The notes: generated by a model from the sequence alone, not told the origin. A DNA stretch of 19,409 nt from an uncultured Clostridia bacterium (GCA_937889655.1 CALBZG010000142.1:1-19409), one strand, 5' to 3'; shown: positions 1-7,832, counted from the stretch's first letter. Made by a program: numbers and translations.

Positions 1-290
1 TCCATTCTTATTTTTACTTCTTCTTCCTCTTTTGGTCCGACAACAACAAGCGCAATAAAATAGCCTTCCATCGGATACAGGGTGCAAAGAGCTTTCCCGC
101 TTTTTCTGTACTTCACGTTCCATCCCGGTTGCAAAGAGTCTTTGCTGTAGTCTAATTGACGTTTAGCATGATATGTTTCCTCAATATATAAAACCAATTC
201 ATCCCAATACTTCTTTGATTCGCCTATATAGGCTCTGATATCTTCAATAGAAGGGATTTTGCCTATATTGAATAACTCATTCCATTTCAT
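1..290 (-). CDS. DUF3788 family protein, N-terminal part, runs off the left edge
   Basis: The minus strand reads open from an ATG at 290 to the window edge, giving 96 codons. The start MKWNELFNIGKIPSIEDI, followed by a Trp/Tyr-rich stretch and PGWNVKYRKSGKALCTLYP then GYFIALVVVGPKEEEE, is the typical layout of DUF3788 proteins, small cytosolic proteins of about 140 residues with no established function. An AGGGGA-like ribosome binding site lies 5 to 10 bases upstream of the ATG. The missing C-terminus should lie left of position 1. The family call rests on recalled motif similarity; I infer no function. Confidence 0.75.
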   Translation of the reverse strand, partial: MKWNELFNIGKIPSIEDIRAYIGESKKYWDELVLYIEETYHAKRQLDYSKDSLQPGWNVKYRKSGKALCTLYPMEGYFIALVVVGPKEEEEVKIRM

Positions 291-316
291 GATTTCCCCT
301 TTTATATGCATTGTCA

Positions 317-433
317 TCAATGGTATTCATCGGTGCCCCATGCCCTACGAATTATCGTTGTAAAATCAATACCTCTCGCGGCTGCTTCCAACCTGCCCAC
401 ATTCCACACTATGACATCTAAATCGTGTTGTAA
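317..433 (-). pseudogene. Unidentified C-terminal gene fragment
   Basis: Between the DUF3788 start and the methyltransferase end there are 38 sense codons closed by TGA at 319-317 and bounded upstream by an in-frame TGA. No start codon or ribosome binding site serves it. The peptide includes VIVWNVGRLEAAARGIDF and then TTIIRRAWGTDEYH, which looks like real protein (ordered mix of hydrophobic and charged residues, compact Gly-Asp turns) rather than random translation. I do not recognise the family. It is most simply the tail of a gene whose body was deleted. A chance open frame of this length is possible, so confidence is low. Confidence 0.3.
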
Positions 434-452
434 TCAGATTTCAGCCTTAAAA

Positions 453-1244
453 TCACATCCCATTAATTATATACAGGTATCGGCTGGCTCGGTTTTTGTC
501 ATACAGTTCCAAGCCTTTAATATCTTCCTTTAATTTTTGTTCATATAGATCTAAATTGCCTTCGTCCTCAAACGTCTTCTTATACTTTTTGATCACTTTC
601 AAAGAATTTTCATACAGTAACCGCTCGTTCTCGCTATAGTCAATGGTTTTGAAAGAAATATTGTTTTTGTTAAGAGCATCGGCAATTTTCGTGTTATGGC
701 TATGAAGGATGCTTCTATCTCCGCAAACTTCATCAAATATGTATTGTGAATAAAACAAATACATTCTATTGTTCTCTATGCTGTTTAATTGCTGTACTAA
801 TTTCTCCAGATCCTTGCTGAAATACAGACTATCGATGGACAAGGTGATCGTTGGTTTTAAACCATGATCGGAGATCCTGTCAATGTCGCCGTTGATATAA
901 GTAAATGACTTACCGGCTGTCTCTAATATATCACCATCCAGTTGATCGATTCCAATTCCCCGGCATCCATATTTCTTAACTAACAGGTTTAAAATACTTC
1001 CAGCACCGCACCCCAAATCCAAGATTGTATCGTTTGCCGATACCTGAATAGAGTCTAAAACAAAATCTATCTGCTGTTTATCCATCATGTTGAAAAGATA
1101 TACTCTGTAACCATAGACCTCTTCACAAAAGTCTAAGAAAGCGCTGCTTCTCGTCAATCGGCTAATTTTATTACTAAATTCATCTTTAACCGCTGCTTTC
1201 CTTATTCCAACCGCTTCGATTTCGCCTTTATTTGTCGTTGACAA
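453..1244 (-). CDS. Class I SAM-dependent methyltransferase, substrate unknown
   Basis: The 263-residue protein has a Rossmann-type methyltransferase core in its middle. Motif I is ILDLGCGAGSILNLL at about residues 94-108, followed by the acidic end of strand beta2 (GIGIDQLD). The first 80 residues are a helical N-terminal extension with FCEEVYGYRVYLFNMMD, and the last 60 are a Lys/Glu/Tyr-rich helical tail, so it is longer than a minimal methyltransferase. The start is a TTG at 1244, supported by an AGGGGGG ribosome binding site 7 bases upstream; no ATG is equally well placed. No partner gene is closely spaced: the next upstream item is a GrpB relic. It presumably methylates a small molecule in the cytosol, but the sequence does not reveal which. 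Confidence 0.8.
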   Translation of the reverse strand: MSTTNKGEIEAVGIRKAAVKDEFSNKISRLTRSSAFLDFCEEVYGYRVYLFNMMDKQQIDFVLDSIQVSANDTILDLGCGAGSILNLLVKKYGCRGIGIDQLDGDILETAGKSFTYINGDIDRISDHGLKPTITLSIDSLYFSKDLEKLVQQLNSIENNRMYLFYSQYIFDEVCGDRSILHSHNTKIADALNKNNISFKTIDYSENERLLYENSLKVIKKYKKTFEDEGNLDLYEQKLKEDIKGLELYDKNRASRYLYIINGM

Positions 1245-1283
1245 TTTGTGGCCCCCCTAAATAAATAACCTTTCATAATCTTT

Positions 1284-1469
1284 TTAACGGTATCTGCTGC
1301 CGTACTCTTTCTTTGCTTTCTGAGTACAACCAGAAATAAACTCTGTTTTGCTTTCGGTATACTCATCCCGATCATGTTCGTACTGTTTCCACAAAGATAG
1401 CTTCAGTTCTTCATATTGCTTTGCAAGAGACGGATTCTCATTCAGATAATCCCTGAAATACAGTTCATC
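1284..1469 (-). pseudogene. GrpB/UPF0157 family C-terminal relic
   Basis: On the minus strand 61 codons plus a TAA stop (1286-1284) encode DELYFRDYLNENPSLAKQYE, then LKLSLWKQYEHDRDEYTESK and a TEF-like end. This is the characteristic tail of GrpB-family (UPF0157, nucleotidyltransferase-fold) proteins: FRDYL, a Pro, a Tyr-x-x-Leu-Lys helix, then DR-x-x-Y-x-x-x-K-x-x-F. The frame is closed just upstream by TGA, and the N-terminal two thirds are missing. The remaining gap (1470-1646) holds only short broken frames, including KAKKYWPIDPEMN, which I cannot place. It is a decayed gene and not expected to make a product. Confidence 0.65.
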
Positions 1470-1646
1470 TCCGGATCAATGGGCCAGTATTTTTTAGCTT
1501 TCAGTTAACTGGTATGTTCATCAACACTAACAGACTGCATGTTTCCGTATGCGTCGAGTGCCGGTCACTACCCTCCTACATTAAGCCATAATGATTCTTG
1601 GAAATGATGCAGCGGTTTTCGTATGGAGTAAAGGTGCATATTATTT

Positions 1647-2861
1647 TTAAATCAACCAGACGGGCACAGCCCAATTTCCTTTAGATATTGGTACTAAATC
1701 TTCACTCATACAAATAATGCTTCCTTCACCAGTTTCTTGGCCAGCTTTTTCTAAAACTGAAAAATGACGGCCTACATTATTCTTAGGGTTTGCGCTCTTC
1801 TTTATTTCAATTGGCTGCAACTTACCATTATTTTCAATAATCAAATCGATTTCCTTTTGATCTGAATCTCTGTAGTAGTATACCGGAGGTCTCTTTCCTG
1901 CATTCAAATAACTTTTAATTACTTCAGACACTACAAAGGTTTCAAAAAATGCTCCTGACATTGCCGAAATCTCCAACGATTCACTGGATGTCCATCTTGT
2001 TAAGTATGCGCATAATCCCGTATCCATAAAATACATATTAGGAGCTTTAACAATTCTTTTCAACGCATTGTTGAAGTAAGGCTCAATAAGAACAACAAGC
2101 CCTGATGTAACCAGCAAAGATAGCCAGTTTTTCGCCGTCGGAGAAGAAATCCCTACATCTTTTGCCAGTTCTGAATAATTGACCATTTGGCTTGTCCTTG
2201 CAGCACAAGCTGTTAAGAAACGCTGAAATTGCATTTCATCCGCCACTTGTGTCAAATCTCTGATATCACGATGAATATATGTATCGACATAAGATGCATA
2301 AAACCTTTCAATGCTCTGCTCTTTTGTATGCAATGCCGGCATTGACCCTTTATGGATCAGATCATATATATCACCCAGATTCATCTTCCTGGCAATAGCT
2401 AACCTGCCTATTAATCGTTTTACATCTGTTGTATAAAACTCATTAGGCAGCCCGTTCAGCTCTGAAAGAGACAGCCCTTGCATCGGGATTATCCCTACTC
2501 TGCCTGCCAGGCTTTCACTTACTCCTTTCATCATCTGAAACATTTGCGAACCGGTAAGCCAAAAATCGCCCATCTTCTTGTTCTTGTCCACATGTAATTT
2601 GATATATGGCAATAATTCAGGCGCATATTGTATTTCATCAATAATGACCGGCGGCTCATACCTTTGCAAAAAAAGCAGCGGTTCTTCTTTGGCCGATCTT
2701 CTGGCTACGGGATCGTCAAGACTTACATACTTTCTGGCCTTATCAGCAACATGTTGCAATAACGTTGTTTTGCCAACCTGTCTTGGCCCGGTTACAAGGA
2801 GCACGGGGTATGTATCGGATACTTCCTTGACTACTGATTCTAATGCTCTTTTTATAAACAT
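1647..2861 (-). CDS. AAA+ ATPase with DUF4143 domain
   Basis: The 404-residue protein has the two-domain layout of the AAA_14/DUF4143 family. A P-loop sits near the N-terminus (Walker A GPRQVGKTT at about residues 25-33), Walker B is VIIDEIQYAPELLPY near residue 72, and the sensor segment is FWLTGSQMFQMM. A winged-helix-like segment (ELAKDVGISSPTAKNW) lies around residues 225-240. The C-terminus has a restriction-endonuclease-like fold with EIDLIIENN and IEIKKS, the acidic residue plus E-x-K pattern of that fold. Length is normal for the family. The ATG at 2861 has a GAGGAG site 8 bases upstream. These stand-alone ATPases are widespread but their role is largely unknown; toxin, defence or regulatory roles have been suggested. 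The gene stands alone behind its own promoter. Confidence 0.9.
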   Translation of the reverse strand: MFIKRALESVVKEVSDTYPVLLVTGPRQVGKTTLLQHVADKARKYVSLDDPVARRSAKEEPLLFLQRYEPPVIIDEIQYAPELLPYIKLHVDKNKKMGDFWLTGSQMFQMMKGVSESLAGRVGIIPMQGLSLSELNGLPNEFYTTDVKRLIGRLAIARKMNLGDIYDLIHKGSMPALHTKEQSIERFYASYVDTYIHRDIRDLTQVADEMQFQRFLTACAARTSQMVNYSELAKDVGISSPTAKNWLSLLVTSGLVVLIEPYFNNALKRIVKAPNMYFMDTGLCAYLTRWTSSESLEISAMSGAFFETFVVSEVIKSYLNAGKRPPVYYYRDSDQKEIDLIIENNGKLQPIEIKKSANPKNNVGRHFSVLEKAGQETGEGSIICMSEDLVPISKGNWAVPVWLI

Positions 2862-2905
2862 TATTTAACTCCTCAAATGTCCATTGGAACGATGCATATT
2901 CTTAA

Positions 2906-2993
2906 CGTTTGATTTAAAGCTCAATTTCATATTACAAGAATAATCAGAGAAAATCAAGAAAAAACCGTTTAATTTAAAATTCAATTTTAAATT
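2906..2993. repeat. Two direct copies of a 28-bp element flanking the ATPase promoter
   Basis: Positions 2906-2933 and 2966-2993 match at 23 of 28 bases and are exactly 60 bp apart. Both begin CGTTT and contain ATTTAAA, TCAATTT and ATT at the same spacing. The first overlaps the -10 box and probable start site, the second lies upstream of the -35 box. This is the arrangement expected of paired operators. It is an inference that the ATPase, which carries a winged-helix-like segment, or a neighbouring regulator binds there. The AT-rich composition makes chance similarity easier, so this is moderate evidence. Confidence 0.5.
2929..2957 (-). promoter_or_regulatory. Sigma-A-type promoter of the DUF4143 ATPase gene
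   Basis: On the minus strand TTGATT (2957-2952) and TAATAT (2934-2929) are separated by 17 bases. Transcription would begin near 2922, giving a leader of about 60 bases before the ATG at 2861. The promoter is bracketed by two copies of a 28-bp element: one covers the -10 and start site, the other lies just upstream of -35. Confidence 0.55.
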
Positions 2994-3002
2994 AAACGGT
3001 TT
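2962..3002. repeat. Perfect 18-bp inverted repeat
   Basis: The arm at 2962-2979 (AAACCGTTTAATTTAAAA) is the exact reverse complement of 2985-3002, with a 5-base TTCAA centre. It contains the second copy of the promoter-flanking element. It lies about 5 bases upstream of the -35 box of the DUF4143 gene, so it could be an operator. As RNA read on the minus strand it would form a hairpin followed by a short T-rich run, so a terminator for an upstream transcript is the alternative, although no intact gene lies upstream within 600 bp. Confidence 0.7.
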
Positions 3003-3624
3003 ACCACTCGCTATTCGTAAACGGCGATATAATATCTTCTCTTGATTACGTTCGAGTCAAAATAAATCTTTTTCAGCCTATCCCCTTATCAGCAGTGCTG
3101 CGGCTTCAACATGGTAAATAAACAGTTACATTATATAGAAAACACCTTACCCGTTCTCAACTATAGTTGTATGAGGAAACATATCGTTTTTTATTAAAAA
3201 CACATCATATAGTGTTTGTATTACAGGTTTTCTGCTCTATATTGTGGTGTGTTTTCTTTGTAGCAGAACTACCGTCTCAACGTGGCACGATAGGCTCCCC
3301 TTATAGCCATTATATATCCTTTGGTTCTATTGTCCAAATCAATCATCTCCCCAATACAATGAAATCAGCTAACTGTTAGATCTCCCTATTAACATAGTTC
3401 ATTTAAAGATCGAATTATCATTCTTGAGCATTGATCCATCGGATAATGTATAAAACTCAGCAGCCCGAAAGTAAACTGTACTCTGTATGATCATTTCTCA
3501 AACCCCATTTTCAACATGCTTGATCTCTTATATTCTTGGCAATTTCAATTCCAAGTTTTTCAGGGAGTGTCATCTGGTATTTTCGTCATCCAACCCAGCC
3601 CTCTGCTTCTCCTCCCTTGATAGG
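3003..3624. other. Gene-poor gap with scattered relics
   Basis: No intact gene is seen in these 620 bp. Notable items are: a 12-bp palindrome CAACTATAGTTG at 3158-3169; an imperfect inverted repeat at 3197-3212 and 3237-3255 (AAAACACA arms with bulges, 24-base loop); and, on the minus strand at 3589, an ATG opening MTKIPDDTP that stops at once. The +1-shifted frame continues EKLGIEIAKNIRDQA before another stop, which looks like the start of a small gene broken by a one-base insertion. A plus-strand 70-codon frame at 3167-3379 has no ribosome binding site and unconvincing composition. Confidence 0.4.
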
Positions 3625-4344
3625 TTAGAGTTGTTTTTTAGCGCTTAAGACAATCAGCGCTATGTCATTGTTGGTGTCGGAGTCCAAAAATTCCACATCG
3701 TTAAAGCCGAGATTCTCCTTTGCCCATATTGCCCACGGCCGCCATATTTCTTTGGGTTCTTCCAGTTCATAGCATGCCGTGATTTCGGCGATCCCGGTCC
3801 TTTCCCATAGGTGACGCCACCAATTCTTGCTGTGGAAGCTGAACATTTCACCCTCCCAATGTTCTTTGAGCGTATCGGGATAGCCTTTGTCAAATTCTCT
3901 CGTCAGACCCGGAACCACGATGCCAACTTGTCCGCCGGCCTTCACCAGTTTTGAAAAAGTGCATGGGAAATACAATTCATCCGCTCCAAAATACTGGTAG
4001 CTGTCTATTGAAATCGCAGCGTCGAAGAATCCCTCGGCATAAGGCAGGGCGTGGGCTTCCGCATGAACGGGAAACACCAAGTCAGCTACACCGGCTTCTT
4101 CGAAACGCTTGAGGTTCTCCGTCGCGCTGATCCATAAGTCGTTGGCAAATACCGTTACGCCAAATTCCTTCGCTAAAAATACTGAAGTAAGGCCCTTTCC
4201 GCAGCCCATATCAAGCACCTTCATTCCCGGCTTCAAGTCCATATGTTCGCACAGCTCCTCCAAAAGCCAAAGCGGATTCGGTCCCATCCAGTTTTCTCTG
4301 ATCCAGTTGCTGTCGTATTTTTCTGTTCTCGGATATTTTTTCAT
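3625..4344 (-). CDS. Class I SAM-dependent methyltransferase, substrate unknown
   Basis: The 239-residue protein shows motif I VLDMGCGKGLTSVFLAKEFG at about residues 40-59, the acidic strand-2 region FANDLW, and the acidic-aromatic motif FFDAAISIDSYQYFG near residue 105. This fits the small-molecule methyltransferases of the Methyltransf_11/25 type. The N-terminus is rich in Trp and Asn (NWIRENWMGPNPLWLLEEL), as in a group of Firmicutes methyltransferases. I chose the ATG at 4344 because AAGGAGGGG sits 7 bases upstream; the reading frame stays open into the preceding lipoprotein gene, but those upstream starts lack a site. It follows that gene by 16 bp, so the two are probably co-transcribed, though nothing obvious links their functions. 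Confidence 0.85.
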   Translation of the reverse strand: MKKYPRTEKYDSNWIRENWMGPNPLWLLEELCEHMDLKPGMKVLDMGCGKGLTSVFLAKEFGVTVFANDLWISATENLKRFEEAGVADLVFPVHAEAHALPYAEGFFDAAISIDSYQYFGADELYFPCTFSKLVKAGGQVGIVVPGLTREFDKGYPDTLKEHWEGEMFSFHSKNWWRHLWERTGIAEITACYELEEPKEIWRPWAIWAKENLGFNDVEFLDSDTNNDIALIVLSAKKQL

Positions 4345-4360
4345 TCCGTTCCCCTCCTTA

Positions 4361-5479
4361 TTAATCCCAAATAACCGTGCCATCATCCAGTCGGGCGATG
4401 CAATCCACTTTACCCGTTTTAAAAAGGCTCTCCCGCAAAGAGGCACGCATGTAAAGGTGCTCTCCCACAACATAAACATATCCCACCGATTCGTTGAATC
4501 CGTTTTTCAAACCACCGTCCTTTTCATCGATCATGGAAGGATCAACGGTTTCGGGGTGGTCAAGCCATTGCCTGAAGGTAATGCCCAGCCAATCCCCCTG
4601 CGCATCAAAATACTCGTTGGCTTCTTCCAGGAGCATGGTGGTCTCGTTTGTGGCAAGGTTGAGATGATTGATCACATGGCACGGCCCGTTCTTATTCGAG
4701 CTGATACCTATGTAATACAAATTGCCCTGATGATAATTGAAGTAGTCTCCGCCTTTTAAGACGACGCTATCTGCGTTGTCGGTCAGATCCAACTTATGAA
4801 ATTCATCTTTATCCACAGCCCAATAATAGATGCCGCTGTCATCCACAGAGACATTATAGGTTTCGCCCTTCACAAGGGTTTTTCCGCTATTTGCAACAAG
4901 ATCATAAACGCCCAGTTCCTGAGAATTATTATAGTAGACATTGCCTTTGTAGTAATAGGCCACTGTCATATCCATCACCAGCAGAGTGAAATTTTCGCCA
5001 TCCAGATCTGCACGGCAGACTTGAGAACGGTTGTTTTCATCCCGCTTGTCAAAATACAGTCCGCTCTCTGCAACATAAAGATTATAGCACCAGCCATCAA
5101 CCAGTTTGATTTCTTCGGTGCCGTCCGTGCGGACTTTATATATCGAATTGCCATCGAAGTGGTCGATGAAATAGACCCATCCGTCAAGAACATTGATATC
5201 TTCGATGACACGGTCGCTGACCTTGATCTTGGATGAGCCGTCGGGTTTGGCTTTATATAATCTCCAGCCATCGCTCTCGCTTCGATAATAAATAGCTCCG
5301 TCATCGCCGCCGCACACCAGCCCGCCGGCGCCAATATTACCGCCTTCATAGCCCAGACGTTCTATACTTTCCGGCGCAACAGAAGCATCCGGCATATCAA
5401 TCTGTATCTGCACTCCACAGCCTGTCAGGCCGCATAATATAATGATGGAAGCTATTAGAGATTTACACCATTTTATCAT
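4361..5479 (-). CDS. DUF5050-type lipoprotein (beta-propeller-like)
   Basis: The 372-residue protein opens with a lipoprotein signal: Lys near the N-terminus, a hydrophobic run and the lipobox LTGC at about residues 18-21, so it should be exported and lipid-anchored on the outer face of the membrane. The body consists of repeated blades of the form GWVYFIDHFDGNSIYKVRTD, each with a YY or YF-D strand followed by a Leu/Val-x-x-DG turn, which is the DUF5050/TolB-like propeller pattern. The start at 5479 follows AAGGATG. It heads a two-gene unit with the methyltransferase 16 bp downstream and diverges from the small gene at 5586. Ligand and role are unknown; proteins of this type are usually surface sensors or scaffolds. 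Confidence 0.85.
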   Translation of the reverse strand: MIKWCKSLIASIIILCGLTGCGVQIQIDMPDASVAPESIERLGYEGGNIGAGGLVCGGDDGAIYYRSESDGWRLYKAKPDGSSKIKVSDRVIEDINVLDGWVYFIDHFDGNSIYKVRTDGTEEIKLVDGWCYNLYVAESGLYFDKRDENNRSQVCRADLDGENFTLLVMDMTVAYYYKGNVYYNNSQELGVYDLVANSGKTLVKGETYNVSVDDSGIYYWAVDKDEFHKLDLTDNADSVVLKGGDYFNYHQGNLYYIGISSNKNGPCHVINHLNLATNETTMLLEEANEYFDAQGDWLGITFRQWLDHPETVDPSMIDEKDGGLKNGFNESVGYVYVVGEHLYMRASLRESLFKTGKVDCIARLDDGTVIWD

Positions 5480-5510
5480 AGTTTAGCCCATCCTTTTTTA
5501 CTTTATCGGG

Positions 5511-5538
5511 TTGATTGATTATCTAATTATGGTATTAT
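5511..5538 (+). promoter_or_regulatory. Probable promoter of the small gene at 5586
   Basis: TTGATT (5511-5516) and TATTAT (5533-5538) are separated by 16 bases, pointing rightward with a predicted start near 5545. The region between the two divergent genes is only 106 bp, so a minus-strand promoter for the lipoprotein gene must overlap it. Confidence 0.45.
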
Positions 5539-5585
5539 TAGTATTGTGTGTTTAATTTGCCTACCGACTTTGAAAGGAGACCGTC

Positions 5586-5915
5586 ATGATCAGGCAAGAA
5601 ATATCGACTATACTATTAGAAATGCGATCCACAAGTCTTCAAGCGAGCTCGGCCCCTGGAAAAGTCAAATACTTTCAGTTTATCCGCAAGTACGGGATAC
5701 CTTTACTTGGCCAAAAATTCAATACCATCCATTCTTATGAACTCTGCCATTATCTAAAAACAAATTTCAAAATGAATATTGACAATAAAACGCTGAATCA
5801 AATTTTAGCAGAAATATGTCCCTCACTTGAGATGAAATTAAATCCACTAACCGAATTGGGGTATGTTGGTTGTCCAGGCGCTTTAATATCAGCATATTCC
5901 ATTGAACTCCATTAA
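5586..5915 (+). CDS. Small hypothetical protein (109 aa)
   Basis: The ATG at 5586 is preceded by AAAGGAGA 5 bases upstream, one of the best ribosome binding sites in the window, and by a plausible promoter at 5511-5538. The product is basic in its first half (APGKVKYFQFIRKYGIPLLG) and probably largely helical, with no signal peptide or membrane segment and three Cys. The segment HYLKTNFKMNIDNKTLNQIL could be part of a small helical DNA- or protein-binding fold, but I do not recognise a family. It lies alone between divergent and convergent neighbours. The translation signals make it a real gene; the function is unknown. Confidence 0.65.
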   Translation: MIRQEISTILLEMRSTSLQASSAPGKVKYFQFIRKYGIPLLGQKFNTIHSYELCHYLKTNFKMNIDNKTLNQILAEICPSLEMKLNPLTELGYVGCPGALISAYSIELH

Positions 5916-5948
5916 AAATAAATTTAAACTTTGCTAATCACATCAATG

Positions 5949-6848
5949 CTACAATGTTGATTCGATTTCAAGTATCGCATTTGCATCGGTCCTGACGTTT
6001 TTCATTAGCAGGAATAGACAAATAAACGCCAAAATATTGAACGCCGGGAAAATTAATGTCTCAATACGGCTCATCTCAACCCCATTCAATGCCTGGTTCA
6101 CGATCATTGCAGAAATGCAAGTCAGCATCGTAATCCCTTTGGTGATGATCACTGATGATAGCAAATATCCGAAGGGTTTATGTTTGATCAGTAAGATCCC
6201 CGAAACAAAAGCGGTTGGAACAACAATGCCAAGATCCATGCCTTGAATAACAAGCGTCGTATAATGCTCAAGTCCTATTGGAGGTTGCCCCCAATAAACA
6301 GATGTAGCAATTTTACCGAGCCATAGAAGACCTATTGCAACGCCAATAAAAATCTGAAATCCTCCCAAGAGTTTGACAGACAGATTATCACTGAACGCAA
6401 GAGGGATCTTTTTGATGTTAAACGACATGAAGCATAATACAAATGCATATAGACTCATTGCCATCAGCATTACATAAAGGATAAAAAAGGGATTAAACAT
6501 CCACAAAAACGTATAGGACATATACGTATACAGAAAATACCCCAATGTTCCTGTAAGCATAAGTCGGCCTCTAAAAGACCCTTTGTTTGTGAAATATAAT
6601 GAAATCCATAGAAGTGGAACCCCAAAAATCAGAGTCACTAAATCCGATGCCCGACCTTGAGAAGCAACCGATACGGAATCATTTCTATATAGACCGATGC
6701 CATAGATGTTTACAAATTCTCCATTTATCGACTTGAACTCATATAGTCCCGGTCCACCTTTTAAGAGCAATCCCGCCAGGCATGCAAACAAAGCCACGAT
6801 GCCAATACATAAAGCGAGAATTGTAATTGCCTTATTGTTTTTTATCAT
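5949..6848 (-). CDS. Polytopic membrane protein of unknown function
   Basis: The 299-residue product has about seven to eight hydrophobic segments, starting with AITILALCIGIVALFACLAG at residues 6-25 and ending with a segment before KNVRTDANAILEIE. Between the first and second segments lies a roughly 40-residue polar loop that is probably extracellular. I place the start at the ATG 6848, which has GGAG 9 bases upstream; a TTG at 6890 in the same frame would overlap the flavodoxin gene by 38 bases and lacks a site. Only 4 bases separate it from the flavodoxin stop, so it is the third gene of the MarR operon. No catalytic or transport motif is evident. Confidence 0.75.
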   Translation of the reverse strand: MIKNNKAITILALCIGIVALFACLAGLLLKGGPGLYEFKSINGEFVNIYGIGLYRNDSVSVASQGRASDLVTLIFGVPLLWISLYFTNKGSFRGRLMLTGTLGYFLYTYMSYTFLWMFNPFFILYVMLMAMSLYAFVLCFMSFNIKKIPLAFSDNLSVKLLGGFQIFIGVAIGLLWLGKIATSVYWGQPPIGLEHYTTLVIQGMDLGIVVPTAFVSGILLIKHKPFGYLLSSVIITKGITMLTCISAMIVNQALNGVEMSRIETLIFPAFNILAFICLFLLMKNVRTDANAILEIESTL

Positions 6849-6852
6849 TCCC

Positions 6853-7353
6853 TTAAACTCCAAACTCGTTTTGGTTAATTGCCGCTGCAAGCTTTTGAAT
6901 ATTTTCGGGTATCTTAGCCGGTTTGGATTTTCCTTCCTTCGATTGCGCTTTTTCCATAGCCTGGGTGATCATTTTGTGCCCAAAATTCATTTTGTCCGTT
7001 CGAAGTTCACCGCCAAAGCACTCCACTGCAACAGCCTTTTGAGTTAATTCCGCAGGGAAATTGTTTTTTATATGTTGCTCAAAATTTTCCGGCAAACCGC
7101 AGCAAATAAACAATGCCAGTCTTTTCCCTGAAAGCTCCGGGATATTTTTTGAGACATAGCCTGTAAGTTTTTTAGGAAGTTTGCCCATATAAATGGGGCC
7201 CCCTATTACAATATTGTCATAGTGATCAAATTGCGGTTTCCCTTCGGAAGCCACATTGAAGGTTTCAACATCGCCGTTGATTTGGTTCTTCAAATCATTT
7301 ACACACTCTTCAGAGAATCCGTAAATGCTGGCGTATATGATCAGTGTTTTCAT
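6853..7353 (-). CDS. Flavodoxin-domain protein (HemG-like family)
   Basis: The 166-residue protein begins MKTLIIYASIYGFSEECV: beta strand 1 followed by the FMN phosphate-binding loop, in the S-x-Y-G-x-(S/T)-E form common in HemG/Flavodoxin_5 proteins. It continues with NIVIGGPIYMGKLPKKL (the loop contacting the flavin ring) and LALFICCGLPE. The double Cys in the latter is unusual and could be redox active. It should bind FMN and act as a one- or two-electron carrier or oxidoreductase in the cytosol. True HemG protoporphyrinogen oxidase activity cannot be asserted, since no heme genes are nearby. Its ATG overlaps the MarR stop in ATGA, so the two are translationally coupled and the regulator probably controls it. 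Confidence 0.85.
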   Translation of the reverse strand: MKTLIIYASIYGFSEECVNDLKNQINGDVETFNVASEGKPQFDHYDNIVIGGPIYMGKLPKKLTGYVSKNIPELSGKRLALFICCGLPENFEQHIKNNFPAELTQKAVAVECFGGELRTDKMNFGHKMITQAMEKAQSKEGKSKPAKIPENIQKLAAAINQNEFGV

Positions 7354-7832
7354 TCTATATCAGCCTCCTCATCGTTTCCCTTTTCCATATGTTCCAAATT
7401 ATTCATTATTTTTTGCATTACTTGCCTGGCTAATTGCAGGTCTTCCTTTTTAATCCCCTCAAATAGTGCTTCCGTAAATATTGTCCCCTTAGGCTGTGTT
7501 TTTTTCCAAAATTCTTGACTCTCATTAGTCATTCTTATTCTGGTGACTCTTCTGTCCTTTTTATCCTTAACCAGCGTGAGCAGATTCTTCTCCTGCAGTT
7601 TCAATGCTACCTGCTTGACATTCTGATGCGAACTGCCCATTTCTCTTGCGACTTCTTTCATTGTCGGAGGCTCTGTAAACAAGCTATCTATGATAACCGA
7701 CAAAAACCATTGCTTTGATGTTACGCCAAATTGTCTGAGTTCCCTTTCCAAGAGCGTGTCCATCCGATTCGCAATAATTAAAAGTGAGCCAAAAATATAT
7801 TGTTTATCGGGCATTTGTGTTGTTTGATCCAT
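7350..7832 (-). CDS. MarR family transcriptional regulator
   Basis: The 160-residue protein has the MarR layout: N-terminal dimerisation helix (IANRMDTLLERELRQFGVTS), a winged helix with PPTMKEVAREMGSSHQNVKQ as helices 3 and 4, the conserved wing DKKDRRVTRIRMT, and a C-terminal dimerisation helix ending in acidic residues. The ATG at 7832 has a GGGGGAG site 7 bases upstream. It is the first gene of an operon with the flavodoxin (4-base overlap) and the membrane protein. MarR proteins usually bind a palindrome at their own promoter and release it on binding phenolics or oxidation; the single inverted repeat at 7856-7895 is the obvious candidate. It contains no Cys, so direct thiol sensing is unlikely. 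Confidence 0.92.
   Translation of the reverse strand: MDQTTQMPDKQYIFGSLLIIANRMDTLLERELRQFGVTSKQWFLSVIIDSLFTEPPTMKEVAREMGSSHQNVKQVALKLQEKNLLTLVKDKKDRRVTRIRMTNESQEFWKKTQPKGTIFTEALFEGIKKEDLQLARQVMQKIMNNLEHMEKGNDEEADIE

Noticed and set aside
3167..3379. A 70-codon plus-strand frame in the gap before the methyltransferase
   Set aside because: No ribosome binding site, hydrophobic but unordered composition, and it runs through an inverted repeat.
4109..4759. A 216-codon plus-strand open frame across the methyltransferase and lipoprotein genes
   Set aside because: It spans two well-supported minus-strand genes with clear motifs and has no recognisable domain.
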